From Lineolata rhizophorae (taxonomy: Eukaryota; Ascomycota; Dothideomycetes; Lineolatales; Lineolataceae), in the NCBI GenBank assembly GCA_010093515.1, contig MU001700.1, forward strand, positions 181,076 through 245,075: DNA of 64,000 nucleotides, in the 5' to 3' direction. A program made the position numbers and the translations under genes. The notes beneath the pieces are model-generated. The model ran no database searches. It saw only the letters and a list, made by a program, of their open reading frames with translations, and was not told the DNA's origin. Positions 32,521-42,582 of this stretch are shown piece by piece; position 1 is the stretch's first letter, and every line of letters begins with the position of its first letter.

Positions 32521-33111
32521 ATGGTTGCAGATGATGTCATCAGGCTGGAGAGAAGTTCCGTTTGTGATTTTGATGCGCCAACCCAATCGCTCGACATACG
32601 AAGAAAGCGGAGGCGCTCCTCGTCCGCCGGCGCCGACGCGTCGACTATTTGCCAAACCCCGGAGCCAATCTCAGAACAGAACGAGGCAGGCTCGCATTCG
32701 GCGAAGCGACGAAAGCTACACTCTCTCCGCAAAAGTGATTGCGTTCCTGATCGCGTCTCAACGCCGAAACTTGCTTCACCATCGCGCAGTGTCTCCGAAC
32801 CACAAACCCCTAATACCAGCAACGGAAGCTTTGTGAGGGATGGCAGTAACGATGCCGGCGCTTGCGTTGCCACAACCAACAGCAAACACTGCCCGAGCGA
32901 TGCGGAATCGGGCGCGATTGACCACGAGTCGAGCCAGCACGATGCTCCGAACGAGCGGCTGGATCCGGCGTCTCAGCCCGCTCTCTTCTCCGGTCAATCA
33001 CCAAGCCATCAGGACGGAAGCGAGGGACTGCGTGTTACTAATAGTCTCCAAAAGAAAGGGAAAGGCAGAAACAGAGAGGCCAACCGCGGCAAAGTGGGTG
33101 GTGGTAGTTAA
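32521..33111 (+). CDS. hypothetical Ser-rich nuclear-type protein
   Basis: A 196-codon frame with two bipartite-like basic clusters (RRKRRRSSSAG and KRRKLHSLRK) in a Ser/Pro/Asp-rich, probably disordered chain, ending KKGKGRNREANRGK. Such chains precede the folded core in the nuclease-like and DUF7924 families of this window, but no core follows; element D begins about 200 bp downstream. An upstream frame (31977-32261) with FRLSPRSSEFIPYPGPSKSK may be an earlier exon. Function unknown. Confidence 0.35.
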   Translation: MVADDVIRLERSSVCDFDAPTQSLDIRRKRRRSSSAGADASTICQTPEPISEQNEAGSHSAKRRKLHSLRKSDCVPDRVSTPKLASPSRSVSEPQTPNTSNGSFVRDGSNDAGACVATTNSKHCPSDAESGAIDHESSQHDAPNERLDPASQPALFSGQSPSHQDGSEGLRVTNSLQKKGKGRNREANRGKVGGGS

Positions 33112-33324
33112 ACTGGAGCTGTTTGTGGCGGTAGTGGTGGCGGTGCTGCGGCTGTGGCTGCGGCGTCGAATCGAGTCGACTTTGAGGATCGTAACGGCGG
33201 CGAGAGTGAGCGGCGTAGGGCAAAGTAGGGCTGGCGGCAGAGGCAGCGCAAGCCCTCATCTAGCGCTAAAGGAAGCGCCGCCGATTCTGTCACGCAGCCA
33301 GAGTCCTTGTTTATGCGACAGAAG

Positions 33325-33485
33325 TTGTCATGGATATCATGTGCGGCAGCAGCAGCCACGCGACGCTCGGGGCCAAGTAATGCCGGCCCCGGTTCAACGC
33401 AGGCTCACCTACACTCCGCAACCCCAACCTCGCATACACTCTGTTTGCCACCGTATACTCTGTGACGCTCGACTGAAATCGCGCC
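33325..33485 (+). repeat. dispersed repeat D, copy 1
   Basis: About 160 bp similar to 53822-53995 in the same orientation. Shared blocks are aatgccggccccggt, aacct(c)gcatacactctgttt / gtatacactctgttttgcc, and ctctgtgacgctcgac / ctctgtaacgctcgac. Identity is roughly three quarters by eye. Confidence 0.75.
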
Positions 33486-33592
33486 AGGAGAGCGCGCCAG
33501 AATGCAGCCGCACGAGAGTCAATTTTACCGCCTCTCGCTCTAAGGGCGGATCGCTCTCTCCCATCCCACTTAAACGATCTGCGATCGCGGAA

Positions 33593-34330
33593 ATGAAATC
33601 GCTGCCGAAGCACCGTGATAGTGATGACAGGTCGCTGAGACGGGCTGCTCAGAAGCTCACTCAAATGACGCTGCGCGAACTCCCTCCAGGGGAGTCGTTC
33701 TTGGCCGCTGTGATCCAGGACGACCGCAACGTGGCACCATTTGCTTCCGACAAGTCGGTGACGCTGATCGATCGCACACTTGGTGGTGCTCGGCAAGTTG
33801 ACAGCATCTCTGTCACGCCGCGAACGCGAAAACCGTGGCTGTTGGCCGGCTACTTCTGCCCACATCTCGACGCAGTCGGAACAAATCTTGACCAGACCAA
33901 AACCACCCATGCAAGTGACGTCAGCAGCGATTCGGAGACCGATACGGACGTCGAGCCGGAAAAGGCACGCAGAAGCTACGTAGTAGAACTTTCGACGCTA
34001 GAGTCATTTCTTTGATCGACAATGAGTGCTTAAATGAAGATGATGATGGCTTGACCGTCAACACAATGACTTGGATCACAATGGGTTGTATCCTTGCGAG
34101 GAGGATGGGTTTGATGGCCCAAAGCCCGCAGTCAGCTATCGAAGACGCCCCTGGGAGCGTTTAGAGGAGGACCTCTTGCGAGAATTCATAAAGCAGAATG
34201 AGCCGTGGGAAGAGATTGGTAGACAACTTGACAGATCGGCAAGCGCAGTATGCCACACTGGAGGTTGATGCGGGAGAAGCAGGGGAAAGGCACATCCCAA
34301 CCAGGGCGAAAAAGGAAAAGGAGCCTATGA
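33593..34330 (+). pseudogene. Myb/SANT-like protein gene with frameshifts
   Basis: The first frame (from ATG 33593) gives RRAAQKLTQMTLRELPPGES, a disordered SSDSETDTDVEPEKARR acidic stretch and stops at 34012-34014. After a frame change the region 34071-34255 encodes SYRRRPWERLEEDLLREFIKQ and PWEEIGRQLDRSASAVCH, the first two helices of a Myb/SANT-like repeat with the expected Trp spacing. A further one-base loss at about 34254 is needed to reach WRLMREKQGKGTSQPGRKRK, the third helix and basic tail, ending at TGA 34328-34330. DNA-binding proteins of this type are common in Sordariomycetes. At least two lesions suggest a pseudogene, although an unrecognised intron might explain the first. Confidence 0.6.
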
Positions 34331-34457
34331 ATCTAGAGGTCAGTGAACCTACCCTTCTAATGAATCACCATGGCGTTTCCAGTGGGACGGGCAAGCACAC
34401 TGCGCCAGAGAATTTGCGGGAAAGTAGGGGCGAGTTTTGGACAAGCACTTGTATTCT

Positions 34458-35183
34458 CTACTTCATTTCCGTTTCCCGCAGCAGCCCACTATCCACCAAA
34501 CGCTGCCATCGGAATCGCTTTTCAGCAGCATACTTGGCCCCTAAGACTGTGGCACGATGCAGATTGACAGCACCGCCCAGGCATGTAGTCTCCTTAGCGA
34601 GGCTCTCAATTGACTCGTAGAGACCTCCCCAGCACTGGTCGATAATCATATCCAAACAACCATCGTCCAGCTGGGGGAAGTCCATATTCTGTAAACGTCG
34701 AACTACGTTTGGCCCGCGTTCTTGGTCTTGGTACGGCTCGTGGTCCCGAGCCATTGTATAAACTTGATGCCGCACGTACTCTTCGGACTATATTCTCTCC
34801 GCGCAATCGAAATCGGCCAGCTCACGATGGTCTTCTCCATCAAGCAACAAGTTCTCAGGCCGCAGGTCCCCATGAACTAAATCTAGAGACTCCAGCCATG
34901 CTACCGCACCAGAAAGCTCCATAATCCACCGTTCAACCATCTGGCGAGGTTCTTCCCTTGAAACGCCGAGCAACTCATTACGCTCGTTGCGACACTGGTT
35001 GGCCCGGAGCCGCGTCCCAAGAGATCCACCGCTCAGGGAAGCCAGAAAATTTGCATTGGGAAGTCGGAGGAAGCTCTGGACGACATCGGGACACGGATCG
35101 TGCGTCTCGAAAATATCAAATATTTCGCTTTCCGTGCAAAAGCTTCTGCCAGCCGCTCTTGGCAGTGCCAATGCGGTTCCCAC
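34458..35183 (-). pseudogene. protein-kinase-like gene lacking its activation segment
   Basis: Minus-strand kinase family. Visible are SEIFDIFETHDPCPDVVQSF, a SGGSLGTRL motif, ERWIMELSGAVAWLESL, LVHGDLRPENLLLDGEDH (HGD loop with Asn) and ELADFDCAERI (DFG position reads DFD). An in-frame TAG (34788-34790) follows, and immediately afterwards VYTMARDHEPYQ, VVRRLQNMDFPQLDD and IIDQCWGGLYESI, the late C-lobe. About 40-60 residues that normally form the activation loop and substrate platform are therefore deleted, with a stop at the junction. The 5' end has no ATG in frame (35183 is only a GTG), so the N-lobe is also lost or diverged. Confidence 0.75.
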
Positions 35184-36286
35184 TACGCTTCTCCCCGGGC
35201 AGCCGGGACCCCGTTATGGGCATTAGGTACGGCTTCACGTAGGGTTGCTGCGTGCCGCCTCCTCGGGAAACGTGGTGCACGCCAGTACAAGCTAAAAGCA
35301 ACGTTGTCTCCGCCATCTCGTCTTACAATAAGATCCGCAGGAAGAAAACGCCCACGGCGATTATGAAGGCCGGCAGAGATATCGAGCTTTCCGCAGCCAT
35401 GGAGACAGCCCAGTGGACACGGCCCGACTTTATCCCCGAGGAGCGGGGACGAAGGGCGGAGGAGCGAGTAGCGGAAGTGCGAGGAGGAGAGATAAGGAGC
35501 GGGGGCGCGGGGCGGAGGAGTGGTGGCGATGGGGGCGGTGGTGGTATTCAGAGCGCTGACCCAGCGGGCAGAGGCCGGCCTCTCGAGGGCCGAGGAGCCA
35601 CTTGGCAAGTCAAGCGATCGCAACAAGGAGCACGACATCCACCTCCCCGAATCCCATTATGCGCGAATCCAACCTTTTGCTTTGCCCCCACGGCAATAGC
35701 GTCCCCTCCGGCGCTGGCTGCTCCACGCCTTGGTCGGCCCACGGAACTCGCCCGCCAATATCGCCCGAACCAGGGAAGCGACTGTTCCTGCCTTGGCGTC
35801 GCGACCCGACTCCTTTTCTCCTCGTCGGCGCATCCGCAATCAACCCGTGACGCGACAGCGGAAAACCAAAAGTCCCGCATCCCTTTTTGCACGAGCTCCC
35901 AGAAGGCTATTGACAAAGTAACCAGGGAACTGCCGTAGCGCGCACTAGTGCCCAGCCGATGGGTACGTACATCGTACGTGTCCGTCGAGATGACGAGAGC
36001 ACCGGCAGGCAGTTAACAACTTCCTGCGGCGCCCTAACATCGACGACGTCCTCAACCACCCGGCCTAAGGATGCCTCCCTTGCCGGACAATTCCCCGCTA
36101 GTCGAGGGAACACGATTCGAGCTTGAAGATTGGGAGCACGCCATTATTCGAGAGCCGCAATCCCTTACACCCGGATTTTATTATTTGAAGGGGACGACCC
36201 TCCGCCCAAGCATCGCATGCCAAACCCACCCTTCTATTTTCTTCCGAGAGCATCTCCTGTCGCCTCCACACGCAGCAATCGCGGCC
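35184..36286. other. spacer, no gene seen
   Basis: Several overlapping frames (for example 35252-35938) are open in multiple registers because of GC-rich purine-skewed sequence. No domain or codon pattern supports them. Confidence 0.4.
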
Positions 36287-37136
36287 ATGGGATCGCCGAC
36301 AGAGCGCGCAGTCGTCTCCTGGCTCGACCAAAACCCGCCGACCACCGTAAGTCTGCAATCCGTCCACTTCTAGGCTCCGCCGCATCACGCTCTACGGGGC
36401 TGATGAGCGGCGCGAACGGCCAGGACTCTGTCGGTGACGAATTCGTCGACACGCTCTCGCGGAAGCTCCGCTCCGTCGCCATGGAACAAAAACGCAGAAG
36501 GGTAGGTAATGTACCGCGACGGACATCTCCCCGGGTCGGGGCCACAATGCCGCCGGCCCGAGGTCAGAGAGAAGAGCGACGCTAATCTGGAGGCGCAGGA
36601 CGATCCCGAGGCCACCACCACCTCCGATTACGCCAGCTGCCACGGCCACGGCCACGGCCACGGCCACTGCCACGGCCACGCCTCCAAGCGCAGCCTTGGT
36701 GGCGACGACGACGACGACGACGCCGCTGACGCCAGGCCCGGTCCGGCGCATCCGCCACCGCGCCCGCACCCGCACCCGCCCCCGCGTCCGCCCCCGGCGC
36801 CGCCGGCCACGTCCACGTCCGCGCCCGGTGATCATCCTCCTCCTCACCCTCCTCCTCCTCCTCCTCCTCCTCCTCCTCCTCCGCCTCCTCCTCCTCCTCT
36901 TCCTCCCCCGTCCGCGCGACGCGACAAGAAGAAGCGCTGGCGGCGGGTCTCCGGCACGAGCGCGGACGCGGTCTCGGGCGCGGGCTCCGAGGCGGACGAC
37001 GAGCGGGAGGTAAGGCGGGGGCGGCCGCCGGTCAAGGTTCGCACCGCCACCGTCGCCGGCGGCTCGGCCGGACGGGTAGCTCTGCCGGCGGTTCGGGCCG
37101 CCGCCGTCGCGCCCGGCTTGAAGCGGCGGCCGACTC

Positions 37137-37167
<31 letters not shown>

Positions 37168-37306
37168 TGGCGGAGAGCGCGAGGACGAGGACGAGGGGCA
37201 GGACGAGGAGCAGGAGCCGCCGCCCAAGAAGACCAGGGCGGGCGGGCGGCGGCTGGTCGAGGCGGCCATCCTCGCGACCAGGCGGCTCGGGTGCTACGAG
37301 CGCTAG
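36287..37306 (+). CDS. hypothetical low-complexity nuclear-type protein
   Basis: Three exons, 36287-36346, 36424-36501 and 36599-37306, join in phase with good signals (GTAAGT donor; CTGAT and CTAAT branch points) to give 281 aa. The N-terminus MGSPTERAVVSWLDQNPPTT and DEFVDTLSRKLRSVAMEQKRRR are ordinary sequence. Then come a His-Gly repeat (HGHGHGHGH), an Asp run, a long polyproline stretch (about residues 118-145), basic ARRDKKKRWRRVSG and a C-terminus QEPPPKKTRAGGRR. The WL.NPP start is like that of the nuclease-like paralogues next door, so a truncated relative is possible. No catalytic core is present. Confidence 0.5.
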
Positions 37307-37407
37307 GATCTCGTCGCCCAAAACTCATCGGGCTGGTCGGGACTTCTCGTCGGAGACTTGGGCCGGAAAAAAAAGAAATTGTCAACGAGAAGGGGCGGCG
37401 TTTGGTT

Positions 37408-37440
37408 TTTTATTTATTTATTTATTAATTAATTAATTTT
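37408..37440. repeat. TTTA/TTAA microsatellite
   Basis: Run of tttatttattta followed by ttaattaattaa in the intergenic region 3' of the gene ending at 37306; a plausible AT-rich 3'-end signal region. Confidence 0.8.
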
Positions 37441-37736
37441 CTTTCTTGGCATGAAACAGGCCCGTCGCCGTGTTGACAAGCTACAACGGGCATGGTGGTG
37501 GTCGTCGTGATGGTGGTGATGATGGTGGGCGCATGCAGTAGAGCCAGCTGACCAATGAACGCCCCTGCCATTCTTCCCCAGCTTCGGCAGGCCGTGCACG
37601 CGATACGCTTTATGTGATGCGGGCCGTCCCGCGTCCGTGCGACCTCGGCCCCACCAATCGCGCCACTGCCGCTCCACGGATAAATCTCGGGCAATCGTCG
37701 CCTCTCAACCCTCTTCCCCAGCTATCGCCATCTCCC

Positions 37737-39061
37737 ATGCGCTCCGCGAGCATTTCAGACATCGCTGTCTGGATCGAGAACATCCAGCCGCCGCAAGACT
37801 CGTACGAGCTCCGTTCCTAGCCCGCAATCGGCGGGCAGCCGCTGACTGCTTTCCGTCCCAGGCCGTCGACCCCCCCAAGTCGACCCTTGCGCACGTGATG
37901 ACAAAGAGAACCCTCGGCCAGCAAAGAAGCGTCGCGTCGCGCAAACCGACCGAGATCAAACGCCACGTCCTCCGAAACGAGTCCGCGACCTCGATGACGC
38001 GCTCCAATTCCCTCCTCCCTCTCTAACCAAGAGCGCCTCGAGCGACGCGGTATCCGAGGCCTTCGAAGCCGAGTCGCACCAGAGTGGGCGTCTAAGCCCC
38101 GTGAAGCAGATCCAGCTGCTTGAAGACTTCGAGGAACAGCCCGTCGTCTTTTGCAACTTCGATGACGATGTGGATGGGGCCGAGCCCGAAGACGTCGTGT
38201 TAATGCGTAGAGCTATGCAGCGCTTTGCAGACGGCATTGGAGTTCTGGGATACGGCAATGTGGATGCGGTTGTTTCTGCCCTGCCACCCATGGACAGGAT
38301 GCGGTTCCAATACCCCTGGGCAAATGACCTGGAGCAGCGCTGTGTCTTCGGCTCGACGCCCTCGACGGCGCAGGTGCTGGGTATCGTGGACACGGCAAGG
38401 GGGTATGGCCGCGGTCCAGGCGTCTCTGAGGACGAGTGGAACTCCGAGATCCAGCATCCGCTCCTCGAACTCGCCTACAGTACGTGCAAGAACTCACAAA
38501 GCCTTGTAATCTTCAACGTGTAAGTCTCGTCGTAACCCAGACAGTCGCACGCTCATGGCCGTACTGTAGAAAGACGGCCAGAATCGAACCCGCATCGCTC
38601 GCGCGCTCCGCTCTCCCCGGCCGCGCCGTTGATTACGTTGTCGCACTCAAACCGGACTCAGCCATCGACCAAGCCTGGCATCGTCTCCGGCCGCTCCCTG
38701 GCGTATCCGTCGAGTCCTGGAATCACACAACTTGGGCCCGCCGCAATCCATGGCTATTCATGTTGAAACCAAGGGCCCTATGAAGTCATGGACAGACGGC
38801 AAACCCCAGATCGCGATATGGACCGATGCCTGGCTGAAACGTCTCGCTCTTATCCGTGGCACGCCGAATCGGCCGTGGCCCGCTCTCCCGCTTCCGATCG
38901 TTCAAGGTCATGATTGGCACTTGTTGATTGTGTCTAGGAATGACCACAAGATGACCGTTTGGGAGCAGATTGCTATTGGGAGCATGAGGTCGTGCTTTGA
39001 CGCGATGAAGGTGGTAGCCGCTCTTCACTGGTTACTGGACTGGGCTGAGAGGGTGTGGTGA
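37737..39061 (+). pseudogene. PD-(D/E)XK nuclease-like gene with one frameshift (paralogue 2)
   Basis: Exons 37737-37812, 37862-38519 and 38570-39061. The start is MRSASISDIAVWIENIQPP, the N-terminal form usual in this family, followed by a disordered basic stretch (NPRPAKKRRVAQ). The core shows EWNSEIQHPLLELAY, the intron, TARIEPASL, AVDYVVAL (Asp) and, after a frame change, AIHVETKG (ExK), QIAIWTDAWLKRLAL, LPLPIVQGHDWHLLIV and LHWLLDWAERVW. The change occurs in the GGG run near 38730: NHTTW reads on into a premature stop, and one more G restores the second half. The intron before TARIE is at the same site and phase (2) as in the 49786 gene. Product if intact about 408 aa. Either pseudogene or homopolymer error. 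Confidence 0.78.
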
Positions 39062-41552
39062 CCGTGGTTCTTGTCGTTGGCAGGCTGACATTGTTGAAGG
39101 GTCGCTGCGTTCAATCTAGTCGTTGCTGTAAGTTGAAAAGGTCAGAGGCCTGTCCTATGTGCCGAAAGAGTGTTTTGCCTCCATAGAAGCTATAATATTA
39201 TTTGGTAAATGATGTATATACCATCTAGCACATCAGACTATCTACAACGATTCACATGCAGCCCTGTCTCCCGTCTCTCTACAGCGACGGTGCTGCCTAG
39301 CACACTAACATGCTCGAGTTCGTCGATCCTACAACGTTGCGTCCTGTTTAGCTACATTCTGTTGGCGTCCAAAGATCGTCTAGAAATGACAAGGGCCTAG
39401 GTACGGGCATCCCATTCCCTGCCAGACCCATTCCTTGCCATCATGGTATCGGTACTTTTGAGCGAGTTGGTCCCAAACCTATTGAGAGGAGGTGCTCGCG
39501 GTAGCTTGCTAGACGGTAAAAGGCTGAGGGGCGGGACTAAATGTCCTGGCTGCTAGGAAATGTTTAGTTGTTCCGTCGCCTTGCGAGTCGAAGCAGACTC
39601 CAGTGAAATGATCGCGATGGGCGTTCTGGCTCGGGCGGTCGCCCTCCCTGTATTCTGGGGTAGTTTCTGAGGACATTTCTCGCAAGAGCCTCTACTTGCC
39701 TTGCACAAAAATCAACCGTGCCATTAGGCAGAGACCGAGTAGAGCGTTGAACGGCTTGCTCGAAGGGAATTTTGATGGCCTCCGCCTCTCGCCCCCGCCT
39801 TTTACCTCTCGTTTCTCATTCCTCTGCTCCTTCCTCCGCTTCCCCGTCCCCCCCCTCTCGCTGCTTACCGCTTACCCCCGCTCCCCCAATCCCTACCCCT
39901 CGCCGTTTACTCCCGGCCCCCGCCCCCCCATCCCTTGCTCCTCTGCCTCTCGCCCCCGCTCCTCTGCCCCTCGCCCCCCTCCTCTGTCTCTCGCTCCCCT
40001 TCTCTACCCGTCCCCCCGCTCCTCTGCCCCTCGCCCCCGCTCCTCTGCCCCACCTCCCCCCACTCCTTCGCTCCTCCACTACGTACTTTTCCGCTATATG
40101 CTTCTCTGCCACGTGTTCTTTTGCTCCTCGCTCCTCGCTCCTCGCTCCTCCGTCACGCGCTCCTTTCCTGCGTGCTCTACTACGTGTTTCTCTGCTGCAT
40201 GCCTCTATTGTGCTATGTGCCCCTACTGTACTGCATGCCCCCGCGCTCTGTATGCTTTTCTGGTGTTCTGCATGCCTCCCCCACCCGGCCGCCGCGCTAG
40301 GCCCCCGCCCCTGCTCTCGCCCCCGCCCCTGCTCTCGCCCCCGCCCTTGCGCTAGCCACCGCTGCTGCGCCAACCCCCCCGCCCTTGCGCTAGCCACCGC
40401 TGCTGCGCCAACCCCCCCGGCTGCCGCGCTGCCATTATATTATGTGGTATGCTCTTCTTTACAGCGGTCGAGAAAACCTTATGAGGGCGAGCGAAGTCAG
40501 ACCCGAGCAAGCTCGCGAAGCGAGTCCGGCTCGTTTATTAGAGAGCAGAGCTCGTAGGCAATGTTGTGTACTCCCGGGCGGACGCCCCGACCCGCCAGCC
40601 CAGCTTTGGCTAGCTACTGGCTTAACCCCCTGCCAGCGATGAGTTTGGACCCAGCGGAACATGCGACCGGAGGAGCTTACACGATTGATGAGGGGTTGCG
40701 AGGCAGCGACAAGTTCTGGACTGATTGCGAAGAGTTGGGGTCGTTGGTCTCTCGCGTCGGTATGAGAACGTGTTGGTAAGTTCCTGTTAGACTCGGCGTT
40801 CTCACCTACTACCTGGGCATCTAGGGGAAGTAAATGACGGGAAAGACAAATGACAGATAGGCCACTTGACATAGGAAGATAGAATGCGATCCTTGAGCCA
40901 TGAAGAGCAATCTCAGGCAATCTGGCAGCACGTACAGGACTGGCTTTTCGAAACCATCAGCGGCTTACTTCCATGTCTCTACCTAGGGAATTATCGAGTC
41001 TAGCAATTGAATGAGATTTCACTATAGCAGTACATCCATGGCCCGCAGATGGCGGTAACAGCGATGAAACCAGCCCGGAATTGTGCTTTTCGAACTTTCA
41101 AAAAGGGCTAGAGTTCAAGCACTTAAGGCGACGACCCTCGTTTTCGCCGTGATTTTGCTTCCGTCAATGCGCCCGATTTTACGACTGTCCTCGATGAGAA
41201 GCTTAGAGACATCCTTCTCTTCACTTCTCACACCTTGGTCTACTGCTGTGCTTGAGGGCTGAGTCAACGAGTGCAATGTCCTCACTGAGCCAGAGTTCTT
41301 CTCTAGCGTCCAGCCGCGGCCAACTCCATATCAGAAACGAAAACAGCAAGCACAACACCAAGCCCAAGGAACGCCTGGAAGAGCGCACTAGAAGGCTGCG
41401 GCTCTGTAGACAGGTTAAATCAAGTAAAACGAAGCCAAGGGGGTCAACTTACCCAGCTCCTTTAACGCATCGCTAACCTTATATCCTAGCACGGTCTAGC
41501 ACTTCTCAATTATACCCCTTAAGGGCAAGGATGCCCTTGATAGGTCAGGAAA
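39062..41552. other. gene-free region with strong pyrimidine tract
   Basis: No gene recognised. Between about 39770 and 40440 the plus strand is almost pure C/T with (c)cctcgcccccgctcctctg units, making many meaningless Pro/Ser/Leu frames. Around it are ordinary short frames. Confidence 0.5.
40343..40418 (+). repeat. 38-bp tandem duplication
   Basis: Two essentially identical 38-bp units (gcccttgcgctagccaccgc ...) at 40343-40380 and 40381-40418 at the end of the pyrimidine tract. Confidence 0.9.
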
Positions 41553-42112
41553 CTACATCCCACGTAGTCGTATGTAAACCTCCTTGTAGCTTGTCCCTTC
41601 AAGAAGCAGTTCTCCTCGGTTAAGTTTGTATAATACCGTTCCTAGCGCAAAGACGTCTTCCTGTCCGCTAGGGCATTCCCGATGGCGGGTCGCTGTACCG
41701 TATCCCGTGAGCAATAGAGGACCGCCGTCTGTACCGGAGCCCGCGAGTTCGCATAGTACGATCTCGCTATCATCGCGAAGAGAATTGTGGAGGTCGGAGG
41801 CGGCGTGGACGACTCTTGGGAAGTGTAGATATGCGAAGGCGCTTACGGCCTGGTAAAGCCATCTATTGAACGTTTAGTTTGGCGTTGCCATCGGATCTCT
41901 ACTTCAGAAACAAACCGGCCTCGCGGGAGATTCTTGAGCTGACCGAGACAATCTGTCAAGCTCCCTCGGAGGTGACACTCGAAAAGCAAAGCACTTCGTA
42001 ATAGTGTACATTCGGGCGGACTCTGGCCGAGATACCGTAGAATGTTCGGATGGTCCTGTACCCGCTCGTATACTGTTAGCATATATATAGTCCCTAGCCA
42101 GTAGGATTGCAC
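41553..42112 (-). pseudogene. protein-kinase-like relic with destroyed catalytic motifs
   Basis: Minus-strand kinase C-lobe of the same broad family as 19444. It shows YERVQDHPNILRYLGQSPP, LLFECHLRGSLTDCL, AVSAFAYLHFPRVVHAASDL (the HxD loop is damaged; the expected His-Asp motif reads HAAS), EIVLCELAGSG (DFG position reads ELA), GYGTATRHRECPSGQEDVFALG and KLNRGELLLEG, ending at TAG 41553-41555. The frame changes once around 41865, where a short intron may once have been. No ATG opens the 5' part and the N-lobe is missing. The base changes suggest long decay. Confidence 0.7.
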
Positions 42113-42517
42113 TGAAGTGCGATACTATGCTAGTCTTTTGGCCAAGTTGGCTAGTTGCAGGCTAGGGCATACTAGTTCTAACATATACCTACTTCTCGGT
42201 CTCGTGTACCTCAGTCCTAAGAAGCATGAGGCTGTCAGCATTTTGGCGACGACATTTGTATCCGCAATTTGTACGACCTTAGAAAGCAGTCCAAGGCCGA
42301 CACCGCGAAGATCGTCATTTGTAAGGGCAGCAAAGTCGAAAGGTAAGGCATGAGAAAGAACTATTCAGTAGTACAAGTGAAATCCCCCCACAACTATGAG
42401 TTACGTAATATTCGCCTAAAGTCGCTTATTGCTGAGCTGTTGCTAGAAAGCCTGATGCCCGGCACCGAAAGCCCCCGAGAGGCGATATAGCGGGCCTCTG
42501 CCCGGTGGATCAGCTTT

Positions 42518-42582
42518 CTGAATACCACCACCACCACCACCACCACCAATACCACCAATACCACCACTACCACCACTACCAC
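42518..42582 (+). repeat. CCA-type microsatellite
   Basis: Interrupted (cca)n / (ccaata) run over about 65 bp. On the minus strand it encodes Val-rich frames, which are artefacts. Confidence 0.9.

Noticed and set aside
35252-35938. Hypothetical 228-codon protein
   Set aside because: Both strands and several frames are open and the translation is Arg/Gly low complexity; no support.
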